A stretch of 64,000 nt of DNA from Anagrus nilaparvatae (taxonomy: Eukaryota > Arthropoda > Insecta > Hymenoptera > Mymaridae), in NCBI GenBank assembly GCA_022575985.1, contig JAKSXM010000040.1:13224001-13288000 (forward strand), written 5' to 3'. A program made the translations under genes and the position numbers. Of this stretch, positions 8,661 to 19,760 are shown piece after piece (positions within the stretch are counted from its first letter, which is position 1; each line of letters starts with the position of its first letter). The notes beneath the pieces are model-generated. The model saw only the letters and a list, made by a program, of their open reading frames with translations, was not told the DNA's origin and did not search any database.

Positions 8661-9471
8661 GCAACTCGCTAATGAGCTTCATTCTGCCGCCCGGCGTAAC
8701 TTTCCAAGAAGACGAGTGATTGTTAAATCTATCGATGACTTGTTTGAAACAGATTTGATTGATATGAGCAAATATTCAAGACAAAATAAAGGATTCAAGT
8801 TTATACTCGTTTTAATCAATTGTTTTAGTAAGTTTGTCTGGGTTAGACCATTAAAATCTAAAGGGGCTGATGATGTTGTTTATGCAATGAACGATATTTT
8901 AAAATCAATAAAGTACATGCCTTCAAAATTAAACAGTGACCATGGAAAAGAATATTATAACTCGAAATTCAAAGCTCTTATGCACAAATATAATATACAC
9001 CATCTTTCAACTTATTCCGTTATGAAGGCTTCGATGGCGGAGAGGTATAATAAGACATTGAAAGGGCAGCTATGGAAACACTTCACTTCAACGGGTACTT
9101 TTAAATACATTGACGTACTCCAGAAACTGGTCGATACTTACAATTTATCCGTTCATAGAACAACTGGATTAGCGCCTAAATTTGTCACAAAAAGAGACGA
9201 AAAGTATCTTTTAAAACATGTATACAAAACCGTAGGTGTTAAAACTAAACCAAAGCTTAAGAGGGGTGATTTGGTACGTATAAGTAAGTACAAGCACCTG
9301 TTTGACAAAGGGTACACTGCAAACTGGACTACAGAGCTGTTTAAGGTCGTTCAAATTGATCCTGGCTGGCCTGTTACTTATAAACTTCAAGACTTATTTG
9401 GAGAAAATATACTCGGTCGTTTTTATGAACCAGAACTCTTAAAATCTAAGTTTAAAAATGGAAATAAATAA
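8641..9471 (+). CDS. Polinton retroviral-type DDE integrase
   Basis: The catalytic core is complete: Asp38 (ETDLIDM), Asp100 (LNSDHGKEYY) and Glu134 (SMAERYNKTL), with 33 residues between the last two, as usual for Polinton integrases. An ELHSAARRNFPRRRVIV segment precedes the core. A chromo/SH3-like C-terminal part (KRGDLVRISKYKHLF to GRFYEPELL) follows. It should catalyse insertion of the element. The frame opens with TTG and there is no ATG before residue 42; an in-frame stop lies at 8635-8637. An N-terminal zinc-binding part is missing or lies in an undetected exon. The gene ends convergently with the polymerase gene, with overlapping AATAAA signals at 9463-9482. Confidence 0.9.
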   Translation: MYRYLNKQLANELHSAARRNFPRRRVIVKSIDDLFETDLIDMSKYSRQNKGFKFILVLINCFSKFVWVRPLKSKGADDVVYAMNDILKSIKYMPSKLNSDHGKEYYNSKFKALMHKYNIHHLSTYSVMKASMAERYNKTLKGQLWKHFTSTGTFKYIDVLQKLVDTYNLSVHRTTGLAPKFVTKRDEKYLLKHVYKTVGVKTKPKLKRGDLVRISKYKHLFDKGYTANWTTELFKVVQIDPGWPVTYKLQDLFGENILGRFYEPELLKSKFKNGNK

Positions 9472-9482
9472 ATAAATAAAAA
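9463..9482 (+). terminator. polyadenylation signal cluster after the integrase
   Basis: Overlapping AATAAA hexamers run through and just past the integrase stop codon. Only about 23 bases separate this stop from the end of the convergent polymerase gene. Confidence 0.5.
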
Positions 9483-9494
9483 ATCATTTTTTTT

Positions 9495-12400
9495 TCAAAC
9501 ATTTTGTGTATTTATTTTATAATGACCAAATGCTAATATATGAATCCCATCATTACATATATATCTTTTTTGATCAAAAGGATTTTAACCGACTTTTGTT
9601 TGTCTTACTGAATAAACGCGATGTAATTTTGATCGTATCGAGTTTTGAGTGCATTTTAAAATTTCTTTATTAAACAAACAAGACTCGTAATCTTCAAAAG
9701 TAATTTTATTATTTACCACGTATGATTTTATACCCTTTAAAACCTTTTTCATCTTGCATTTCGTGCGCCAACAGTACATTTTACTCCTTAAACCTATAAA
9801 CTTTAATATTATGCGTCCTTTAGCTTCATCCTTCATTAAACCCAATATTTTATTATTCAATCTTTTGATATTAAATATATTATTTTCATCATATTCAAAA
9901 ATGTCAAATTTATCATAATTTCTTTTTATAATTTCATAAATATCATGCCCTCTAAATTCAAGAAAAAATGCATCAGTATCAAGATAACACAAATTAAAGT
10001 CTTCCCCGCATTCGGCTTTTAAAAACCCATAAAAAAATTCGTACATTAAGACTTTCGACAATTCCAAAATCGTTGAACCTGCGTAAATCGGCCGGTCAAT
10101 TTTTATATTGGCGTTTTTTAATTCAACAGCAACAAGATTTGGTGAAAATACAGTCAGTCTGTGAAAATTTGGACGAGAAACATACGCTTGAATTCCAAAA
10201 GCGCCATCATACTGACATTTCAAGTATATCTTTCTTCTGCTTAATTGATTTTCCAAAAATTTTCCAAAAATCGACTAAAAAATATAAAAAATTAAACATA
10301 CAAATTAAATTTAAAAAAAATTTTTTTTAAAACTTACGTTATTTAAAAGCTCAAATAGATTTTTATCAAAATCATTGGTTGCAGTTGACCTAAACATTGT
10401 ATTAAAATCAATGTAACTCTTTAACCATTGAGACTGTCTAAATCTCAATACTCTGTGTATTTTTTGAAGTTGTACTCCATATTTTAATGCTTGTTGGAAA
10501 GTTTTGTAATGTAAAACGTAATGGGTTTTGTCCTCAAGGGTTGTCATTAATTTTGGAAACTTGGAATTCGGAGGGGTCTCCTTTACAGGTAGAAATGGTA
10601 AATCGTTAAAAAAGTCGTGTTTTTCTTGAGGAACTTTAAAATCCGCTTCGATAAAATATCCGTAATCGGAATTTTCAGGAATTTCAAGGATATTTACGAA
10701 TTCTGGAGGTACCCAGCTGAATTCTGAGTGCGCTAAAGGCTCCGTCATAATCTGGCCATATAAATTATTTACATCGCAATAAAAAAGGTAAGTCTCTGGT
10801 TTCGCGGGGTCAAATTCTGAACCCATGTAATGGTTATTCGACTCGGCGTATCTTTTTGAACAATAACTTAACCCACCGCGAATCGCATTTTGAAAGAAAA
10901 TTACCATTTCGATATCCGTCAACAATTGCAATTTTACGTTCGTAAAACGAAGCATAGCGTCAAAACTGAACGCCGGTAACGTAATGTAGTGGAGGGGGTC
11001 TAATCCGTGTGAATTAATCATTCTCGATTTGAATGACTCAAATATGTCTGACAAAAGTAAGACGTCTGTCATTAAATAAAAATCTGAATAATGTCCGAGG
11101 CTCTCACATTTAAAAAAGTCAAAAGTAATGATTGCCCTATTATAATCTTCATCTGAAATATGGCTCTCTGTTAACGTGTTATAGAAAAATTCTTTCGAAG
11201 GGAGTCTCGGTTCGTTTAAAGCTCCTAAACCGTCCACGAAATCATATGGGAACACTGATTTTTGGGTTAGCATATTAAATTCGTCATCTTTTGGGAAATA
11301 TTTTCTTAGAATAGTCTTTTGGTCATTCGGTAAATAATGCGCGAGTTTCTCTATTGAACAAGCTAGAAATTTGAACGAATCGATAAATTTAAAGCGAATT
11401 CCCGTTCCATCGACCCGTTTACTGACACATATATAATTCTCAGTGTTATGGGGTATCACGTCAATCTGTCCAGGAATCTCATTAGCAATTTCAGTAATTA
11501 TCAAATGCATGTCGTATTTGTAAAAAAAAAACGAAAAATTTTTTTCATCAAAAAATTTTTTTTTTTCAAAAAATTTTTTTTTTACCTGGTTAAATTATGC
11601 ATTAAAATTGGAATGTCATAAACGTTCTTATAGTTTAAATTACACCCGACATGTGCTGGTCCCCTATATGATCCTACGATTAAACACACACACATATATA
11701 CATATATTTATATATAATAGAAAAAAATAATAAAAATAAAATCCCACATACCTGTTAAATGACAATGGTCTCTGACTCGTATCTCGCCATCTGCAAACAC
11801 CTTATTACAAACGTGACATGCTGCGACAGGTGCATCCTGTATAGCACGCTCTGCTGCCCCATAATTCATACTCTTTTGTTGCGCCCTGACCTGAAATAAA
11901 AATCAATACTTGTATTCATTCATTTTTTTTTTTTTTTTTTTTTTTTTTCAATTTAAAAAACTTACTTGTTGCACTTGAGTAGCAATTTTTAATAATTCTT
12001 GAGCAAACCAGCTTCCACATTGAGGCCCGCGATGAAAATTGTAGTTAGATAAATTGTCATCAAAATCACATTTCAAATAGTAGCCCAATGAAAACATTTC
12101 ATGACGTCTATAGGCATCTGTGCACATATTTTCACCAACATCTCTTCGACAAAATTGCTTCGGTATCCGCATAAATTGCAAATGGAACCTTTAATTGTCT
12201 TTTGTGATTTTTAAATTTCAATTCATTTTCCCCTTCACGGGGTAATGTAATTGCACATTTAAACACTTTTTTACAAGCTTCCTTGTGTACAATCATTTTT
12301 GATTCCTTATAGAAAAAGTGAAGACATCTATCGCAATAATATCTTTTCCTATTACTGTTTGGTGAAAAACGATTTAAAAGACGCGACAGATCTTTAATCA

Positions 12401-13417
12401 AACAAAAATGATTTACCCCATTTTCCGATGTAATCATCAATAAATTAACGTGTTTCTTGTATAATTTTTTACACAAGTGGGCGGTCGCAAAAATCTCATT
12501 CCCCTCTGAGTCATTGTCGATAAATAAAACATTGATGGATATTTTATTTTTTTTTCAAATATAGGTATTTGATTGAGTTTAATAGTATTTGAAGTACCGG
12601 TAAAATTATACTTTTTTCCTTTTATTTTTGCATATTTACTGGGTAAATGGAGATTCGTCATATGTGGGATTTCCAATGCAGCCAAAAGACACAATTCGAA
12701 ACAATTGTTTTCGTTCGTTTGAATATTAATCACCCCTCCACTTTTTGAAACCCAGTCTGGCACATCTAAATAAGAACCAGCGGACAATGGTGAATATTTC
12801 ACTATATTAATACTTAAAAACTTGGCTTGTTTAAATGACCACCCACTCTCACGCTGGACTTCAAAATCATCTATTGCCGTCAAAATTTCTTGCTTCACAC
12901 TACCAATCCACTTTTTAAAATTCGTAGTTGGCAATATTTCGCTATACTTTACAGCAAACTGCTTTTCTTCAATTTTATCCGGTATTTCAAAATCACCATA
13001 AAAAGTAACGTTGACTTTTATATTTTTTAATTCATTCAAAGCTTTTTCAACAAAGCTACGAATTACATTTTCAGAGGCATCTAGAAAAATATTAGCATCA
13101 ACATTTCGAAGATTAGCAACTATGCCTGTACGAATTCGACTTTGAAAAATCGATTGTGTCTCTTGAAATGCAACTGGTAAATTTGAATTTTTCTCCAAAG
13201 CAAATATTTTCTTAAATATAATTCGGTACATTATAGATTCCAAACAAAATTTAACACCCATTGGTGCATGTTCGTTTGAAAAAAAAAGCTTCAAGCGATT
13301 TACAGCATCGTCGCAACGCGCCACAAATTCATTGAGACTTGATTGACTGTTTATCGAACCAGAGAGGCGATCTAACTCCTCCTCTAACTTCAAAAACTCT
13401 GATTTCACATCAACCAT
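9495..13417 (-). pseudogene. protein-primed family B DNA polymerase, five exons, several breaks
   Basis: Exons by splice sites and frame are 11966-13417, 11752-11890, 11586-11673, 10338-11517 and 9495-10274; the introns are 63-78 bases. Visible parts in order are: the N-terminal Polinton domain (SGWSFKQAKFLSINIVKYSPL), a Cys/His finger (YYCDRCLHFF), exonuclease motif VPFAIYADTEAIL, a CHVCNKVF...RDHCHL finger, polymerase motif A (YCDVNNLYG), motif B (LNNSIFGK, split by the last intron) and motif C (YLDTDA). Breaks: a frameshift in a run of nine A at 12547-12555, a second near 12150, an acceptor reading AA instead of AG at 11518-11519, and an in-frame TAA at 9585-9587. The last is followed by 29 codons of conserved-looking tail. 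The enzyme would replicate the element using a protein primer. Confidence 0.88.
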
Positions 13418-13429
13418 TGTTTACGACAA

Positions 13430-13941
13430 TCAATAATATCCGCAATAACATTTTAAATAAATGTTACAACCGCACCTGCGAGGGAATGATGTTGTGTTAC
13501 AGTCGTCATCATCATCTTCATCGTCATCATCATCGTCATCATCACTGCAGCCATTAAAGCCGTCAGCATCGCTGTCCTCGTCCTCGTCGTCTTCACTACT
13601 GTAAATCAAACGTTGTCAGGTAGTATGATTCTTATCGAGTACAAAATGTCTGGTATAAGAATTACATACGGGAAAACTTCTAAACCAGAGCTGATATCAG
13701 AATCGAAATCTGACCATGGATTGCAAGGTTCAACCGATTCACTCACGATAACACCGCCTACCAAATGAGATATCGATTTAAACTCAATCTGGCAATATGG
13801 ACATGTTGGTTTTATTTTTGACCACTCTAAAATGCATTTATAACAGTACTTATGATCGCATGAGTTGAGCGTGGCAACGTTCTCAAGGACTTCCAGACAT
13901 ATACAACATTTTTCCTCTGCTTTTTCCCCCTCCATCAACAC
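13430..13941 (-). CDS. RING-finger protein with spliced acidic tail
   Basis: The RING-HC pattern C-x2-C-x11-C-x-H-x2-C-x2-C-x10-C-P-x-C starts at residue 12 (CCICLEVLENVATLNSC). Such fingers are usually E3 ubiquitin ligases; the sequence around HKYCYKCILEWS resembles the Topors/PHRF1 type. Read unspliced, the frame stops at 13606. A donor (GTATGT, exon end 13670) and an acceptor (CAG, exon start 13598) remove 71 bases and keep the frame. They join the RING part to an exon of about 55 residues that is almost entirely Asp, Glu and Ser, ending in a short Cys-rich tail at 13430. The polymerase start follows after 12 bases. Start chosen: the MEGEK methionine near 13935. Confidence 0.78.
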
Positions 13942-13959
13942 TTTTTTTATTTGCTGAAA

Positions 13960-14325
13960 TCAAAGATAATCAATAAAAAGCCGCCTTCGTAGCCGATTCA
14001 AATCTCCCCTGTATCTTCTACGATTTGTTCCATAACTCGAATATAGTTTAGGTTTGTATTCAATCAACGTTATCTCAACAATACCGTTAACAAGTCGAGT
14101 AATAGATTGAAATTTAATTTTACAATAAGGGCACTCTTGCTTAATATTTGCCCATTTAAAAATACAACCGTAACAAAATTTATGAGCACAAGAGTCCAAT
14201 GTACAAGCGTCTTTAATTGGTTCCAAGCAGACGCTACACTCCACTAATTCAAGATCTTTTTTCTCAGCCTCTTTCAAAGGCTCCATCAGCACCCTCTCTC
14301 TCACGCACTTTTGTAAAATACACAA
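13960..14325 (-). CDS. RING-finger protein, paralogue of the neighbouring gene
   Basis: The RING pattern C-x2-C-x11-C-x-H-x2-C-x2-C-x10-C-P-x-C begins near residue 30 (CSVCLEPIKDACTLDSC) and closely matches the finger of the gene at 13430-13941. The part after the finger (KIKFQSITRLVNG) also matches the sister gene, so this is a tandem duplication. The C-terminus is Arg/Tyr-rich. The likely start is the MEPLKEAEKK methionine near 14285, where the sister gene also has a methionine. The role of RING proteins in Polintons is not established; control of host ubiquitination is an inference. Confidence 0.78.
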   Translation of the reverse strand: MCILQKCVRERVLMEPLKEAEKKDLELVECSVCLEPIKDACTLDSCAHKFCYGCIFKWANIKQECPYCKIKFQSITRLVNGIVEITLIEYKPKLYSSYGTNRRRYRGDLNRLRRRLFIDYL

Positions 14326-15381
14326 AATTAAATATTTTCAACAATAAAAAAAACATATTCGCTAAAGACTCGAGACAATACTAAACATAAATTACATCCT
14401 GTTGCATATTCTTTCCTCGTTTCAAAATTAAAAAAACACCCCCCTAATGTAGGACCTGTTGAAACAAGTCAATCAGAGCTCCCATAATCACACCCCCTCC
14501 TGTCTATACGTGCACCCTATTTGCAACATACATTATCATATCATTCAATACATAAACAACTTTGCGCAACTATGTATGCAACGCCGTCATTTATGTCTCA
14601 AAGACCTTAACGCACGCCCTATTTGGGTCATGTCTTATCTCATTAATTAGACATCAACGCACAACACCCTCGTACAACTACAGAACCCCTAATTACTTCT
14701 ACTTCAACGCGCACCCTAAAGGGCTTTAGCAAGGGAGGCCACCCCCTATTTTCACGCATGCGCACAAATTGATAAAAAAAATTGACTTTTCTAGAGATCT
14801 ATACTACTCCCGCTTATCATTGCTTAAAAAAAATAATTCAATAAACCAATTGAAAAAAATATTTTTTTTACGGTAGGGTGTAATCTGATACGACTCTATA
14901 AAAAATTTGGTCAGCTTTCACCTAAAAGATTTTTTGCATGCAAATTAAAAATGTATAAAATAAACGTATAATATAAATGCCTGATCTTTTTCGAAAAAAA
15001 AATTACATCAGCTTTCACCTAAAAGATTTTTTGCATGTAAATTAAATTTGTATACATAAAAATATTTACGTGTATAAAATAAACGTATAATATAAATGCA
15101 TAAAGTTTTTCGGAAATACTCGTTTAAATACGTATTATTGATTTCTTTCAACGACAACAGTTTGAAGCCTTCGTATAATTCCGTTCCTTTACAATACATT
15201 CATAAATACATATACAGTAAATTTTCCGATTTTTTAATAAGAAATAAATTATATTAGGGTAAACCAATGTATTTTAAATGAATTTATAAAAAATAAAAGA
15301 TGTATATAAGGTTGATAAGGTATCGGATATGGTTGTTGATAGGGGTATTGGTAAGTCATTTTGGATGTCGTAAGTTTGGCC
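14326..15381. other. non-coding flank of the RING genes with a direct repeat
   Basis: No supported gene. From 14455 to 14760 there are several C-rich, purine-poor lines unlike the surrounding AT-rich DNA, possibly the upstream control region of the RING/polymerase block. Positions 14912-14981 and 15009-15100 are direct copies of one unit that starts CAGCTTTCACCTAAAAG. The minus-strand ORF at 15008-15199 overlaps this repeat and is not supported. Confidence 0.5.
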
Positions 15382-16080
15382 TTAGTAATATTGCGGTTCA
15401 TGAAGATGCTCTTGGTGCGCATAATTTTGATAAGATGTAGAATAGGTTTGCTGCTCGCGGTGATGGTAAACGTCGTTTTGTCTTTCGTAAATTTGCCCGT
15501 TGTTGTGGTTAATAGGTATGTGCCATGAACAAGATGGTAAATTGATTGTTGGCACAGGGTAAGTATTTATACCATGTAAGCTAGATTGTTCTGGTTCCTG
15601 GCTAGGTTCGTCTTGTAAAATATCCTGTTCATCATCACCTTCCACTGTTGGTGGAGACCTTGTGCTATCCTCGTATAGCTGAGATATTTCAAAACTATTT
15701 TGATTATCAAGTGTTTGTAGCTCTTGACAATCTGTTAAAGGTTCTTCTCCACCAGTAGCTTCACCTCTTGAGAGAACGGTAATTATCCTCGTCGATGTAC
15801 TTATCTCCGTACAACTCGGCGAAGTTTATAGTTAGGTTTTCATTATTGTGCCATCGGCGGTCAAATTCCTCCGAATATTGATTTAATAAATGATCTGGTC
15901 CAGAGATTATTCTGTTAAACACTGGTACCTCTTCATGCTCTTCATCCTCATTTAATTCTTTAATGCCTATCTCACCATCCTCGATATCATTGTATGAATC
16001 TCCATTTCCCGATCTATTATTTCCTGCAGATCGGACGACTCGTATCCTTTGTCCTCGTTGGGGTTGTTGCCAAACACATC
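15382..16080 (-). pseudogene. unrecognised acidic protein, 5'-truncated and frameshifted
   Basis: Two minus-strand segments in different frames (16080 to about 15775, and about 15800 to 15382) read as one acidic, Gln/Asn/Tyr-rich protein of about 225 residues. The upper part contains IEDGEIGIKELNEDEE and a WHNNENL segment. The lower part contains EGDDEQDILQDEPSQEPEQ and a His/Tyr/Gln-rich end. The 5' side is cut off by the AT-rich tandem repeat at 16086. There is no start codon in frame. I recognise no domain; the composition suggests a disordered regulatory or scaffold region. It could be an accessory Polinton gene or a host fragment. Confidence 0.5.
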
Positions 16081-16085
16081 GTTAT

Positions 16086-16620
16086 AAATCTCAAATTTTG
16101 TATTTTAAAAATTTTGCGTAAAAAAGTTTTAAAATTGGTAAAAATAAGTTTAAATTTTTGTAAAAAATATTGAAAAAATTTTGTAAAAAAAAAAGTTTAA
16201 AATTTTGTAAAATAAGTTTAAATTTTTTAAAAAATATTGAAAAATTTTGTAAAAAAAGTTTAAAATTTTGTAAAAAATATTAAAAAAATTTTGTAAAATA
16301 AGTTTAAAATTTTGTAAAAAATATTGAAAAAATTTTGTAAAAAAATTTAAAATTTTGTAAAAAATATTGAAAAATTTTGTAAAAAAAAAGTTTAAATTTT
16401 GTAAAAAATATAAAAAATTTTGTAAAAAATATTGAAAAAATTTTTATGAAAAAAGTTTTAAAAAGTTAAAAAAAATTTTTAAATGTTAAAAAATTTTGCA
16501 AAAAAAAGTTTAGAAATTTTTTCAAAATGTTAAAAAAATTTTGTAAAAATGTTAAAAATTTTTGCAAATTTAAAATGCTAAAAAATTTTGCAAAAATGTT
16601 AAAAATTTTGCAAAAATAGT
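16086..16620. repeat. AT-rich minisatellite-like tandem repeat
   Basis: Degenerate units built from TTTTGTAAAA, AATATTGAAAA and AAGTTTAAA blocks repeat roughly every 20-45 bases for about 530 bases. It ends exactly where the large inverted repeat begins. Confidence 0.85.
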
Positions 16621-16625
16621 TGGAC

Positions 16626-18600
16626 AATTGAACTCTCGGATGTAAGAACAGGTTATAAGGTTTTTATTGATTAAATATTTAAAAAAAAAAAATTCGCGAA
16701 TTTCAATTATTTTTTTTTTGATATCGATACAAATATTTATTTTGGTCATGATAGCGAAGTCAAAAATATAAAAAAAAATTTTCCCTTATTGTTATTAACA
16801 AATTACTAATTATTTTTCCAATTTTTAAAACCGCCGAATTTAAAAAAATTTCTCGCTCTACCTCAACTAATCTAAATTAGTTTTTATCTTTTAAAAAAAA
16901 TTTTTTCGCTATAATTTTTTTCAAACATTATTTTAACACATAGGCGTAAAAAAAATTAATTTAAAAGAGTTTTGGGGCTAAAATATGAATTAGGCAAATT
17001 TTTTTCACGATGATTTTCACTATAACCAAAATTTTAACTTCAAACCAGAAAAGTATCGAAGGAATTTTTAGTAGGAAAAAACTTGAAGCGAGGGAAAAAT
17101 CAAGAAACACTTCAAGATTATTTACAAACAAAAATTTTTTTATTTGGAACAATAATAATCAATAAACAATTAAATTAAACAAAGCGTGTTATTAAACGCG
17201 CGCGAGAAAGAAATACATAAAGTAAAGCATGGCACAAAGATACTAAGGTTTGTTCAACTCAAGAAAAATTTTGAAAAAATTTAATAATTTACGGCACACG
17301 ACTAGAGTGTTGCCTAGCTATAGTATCATGAATTATAAGGACCCATACGAGTTAAGGCGAACTTTTATACAAACGATTTTATTTAAAAAGGCAAAATAAA
17401 GAAGTTTATGAAATTATTATTCTGCATACTTTTTTATACTTTTTTCTGTTTATAGGTTAAAACTAATAATTAGAAAAAAAGTATACCTAATTTATAGCTA
17501 TAATATATACTTAAAAGTATACAATAGTGGAATCAGTTAGTCATTTCCAGCCGGTTACGTGACAGGGGGGTTCTCATGGAAAAAAACATGCTTTTAGATG
17601 GGGACTAAGGCCAGCTGTTCCACGAGAACCCCATACTTAAAGCATTATCACGTAATCAGCCCAAAAAGCCTTATTAGTGACAATAATTTTTTAATTATTT
17701 TATGCAAGGTAATATACGAGACAGTTTATTCAACTAAAAACTTATAAAAAAAATATTCTTTCTATATTATCCTACATTTTTTTATAAATAACTTATAAAT
17801 TAATTATTTTTCTTAACCAAATCTTTAAAAAAAAAGTCTGTAATAAAAAAACAAGCACCACAAGCATTACACCCACTTACATAACAGCCCTTACACCCAC
17901 ATAACCTAAGGAGGTTGTATAAAAATAAAAAACTACACCACGAGCCTTATATTCACATAACCTAAGGAAGTTGTATACAAATAAAAAACTACCTCAGTGA
18001 AACGTATGTATTTATGATCATTTAAAACGATTTTGAAGGTTTAGTCCATTTTCTGATGACCAGTTTTGAGCAATGAACGCTATGTAAATTCTTGAAATCA
18101 ATTTCTGATTGACCCTATTTATGGTACACAGCTTAGGTTTTCAGGGTCGCTAATCACGATTTTGAAGACAGATTTTTAAAAATCAACATGACTGTATCCT
18201 AAATTAAAAATCTTACATACACTCCAGTCAAATCGGGGAGGGGGGGGTGTATTTTCACTGGCCAACATGATATTTGCTATATTATATGTTTTTTGGGTCG
18301 CTGATTACGAAAATCGGGATCTTTTCCGGGAGATATTTTCGGAACACCCTTAAAATTGCAAAAACTACCCCCAAAAGGTTTTTTTTTTTATATATTAGCA
18401 AACTGAGTATCAAGATTTAGCCAAGAATTGGTCTAAGAGGGTTTTTTGGGTCGCTGATCAAGAATTTGAGGCAATTATTTATGTATAATTAATATTTCAC
18501 CCTTAGATTAGCAAAAATAAACCTAAAAGGGGTGTTTTTGCTATTTACGCACTTTGAGCAACCAGATTAGGTCCATACGGGTTTTTTAGGTTGCTAATAA
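16626..18600 (+). repeat. left arm of the large inverted repeat
   Basis: It matches 28202-30176 in reverse complement with only a few mismatches. It includes an internal hairpin at about 17530-17665 that pairs GTTACGTGA and GGGGTTCTC-type blocks. It also includes the first 600 bases of the palindrome at 17992-19493. Its ORF on the minus strand (16961-17152) has an identical mirror image in the other arm and is not a supported gene. Confidence 0.93.
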
Positions 18601-19493
18601 AAAATTTGGGTAAATTTTTTATGAATAAGTAATATTTCACCCTTAAATTAGCAAAAATAACCCCTAAAAGGAGTGTCTGCTATTTTCGCACTTTGAGCGA
18701 CCATATTAGGTCTATACCGTTATCCCCTTTAGGAGTAATTTTTGCTAATTTAAGGGTGAAATATTAATTATTCATAAAAAATTCACCCAAATTCTTGATT
18801 AGCGACCCAAAAAACCCTTTTAGAGCAATTCTTGGTTAAATCTAGAAACTCAGAGTGCTATTATATAAAAAAAAAACCCTTTTCTGGGGTAGTTTTTACA
18901 AATTTTAGGGTGTTCCGAAAATATCTCCCGGAAAATACACCGATTTTCATGATCAGTGACTCAAAAAACATGTAGTGGAGCAAATCTCATGTTGGCCAAT
19001 GAAAATACACCCTAAACCGCGATTTGACTGGAGTAATAATAATCTTGTTATCGATACCAAAAACTATGTAACACGTTAAAATGCTTAAAATAGCTTCTTT
19101 TTGCCGATTTTGAGGTTAGAAGTGTATATCTTTAAGTCCGATATTTTGATTATTAAATAAATGACTTCAGAATCATGATAACTGGTCTAAAAGGTTTACT
19201 AGATAACGTAAATATGCTTAGAACAGCAAAAATCGCCGTTTCTGAGGTTAGAAATACGCCATTTTGATTTTTAAAAATCTGTCTTTAAAATCGTGATCAG
19301 CGACCCCGAAAACCTTACTGGGGTACCAAAAAGTGTCTCAGTTAGCAATTGTTTTCAAGAATTTACCTATATTGCTATTTTTTTGATGATTTTTTATGAT
19401 ATAGCGTTCATTACTCAAAACTGGCCATCCGAAAATGGATAAAACCTTCAAAATCGGTTTCAGTGACCAAAAATACATACGTTTCACTAAGGT
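17992..19493. repeat. 1.5-kb palindromic (foldback) element, family F1
   Basis: Both ends carry TCAGTGAAACGTATGTATTT and its complement, and the sequence folds on itself around 18740. Related copies are the palindrome at 24211-25159, the half at 28202-28810 and a diverged piece at about 61960-62310. No ORF. The tip is followed outward by GGATCC-like sequence in the copy at 24211. Confidence 0.88.
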
Positions 19494-19760
19494 GGATCCA
19501 TTTTCATGCAGATCAGATTTTTGGATGCATTTAATATTACTGGCGCCTTGTTACGGGCCGCGTGACTCCCAAATGCGTCTTTCTTTTCTGGTATTATATT
19601 AATGTAAACATCTTATTTCTAGAGCGTGCGCATACATGTGTTATTGTTCTCGCCATTTCATTTATAAGATTTTATAAAAGTTGTTATAAATATAAATTTA
19701 ATTTGAAATATTTTCTTAATTTTAATTTAATTGTTAGCTATTGTTTCTGAATTTAAAAAT

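Larger units (their letters stand above)
2622..14325. mobile_element. Polinton/Maverick (adintovirus-like) element, core region
   Basis: The block carries the hallmark Polinton set: packaging ATPase, adenain-type protease, penton-like and hexon-like capsid proteins, retroviral-type integrase and protein-primed DNA polymerase B. The genes lie in three blocks of alternating strand. Polintons of this size normally have long terminal inverted repeats and a 6-bp target duplication; I could not identify either, so the true ends lie outside 2622 and 14325 or are lost. The pseudogenes at 1076-1589 and 15382-16080 may belong to it. Several coding breaks show that this copy is damaged or imperfectly assembled. 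Confidence 0.93.

Noticed and set aside
13339..13557. His-rich ORF on the plus strand
   Set aside because: It is the antisense of the acidic Asp/Glu exon of the RING gene.
890..14770. GCGCATGCGT-type sequence at about 899 and 14755 as Polinton terminal repeats
   Set aside because: The match is only about ten bases of a self-complementary word and the flanks do not align.
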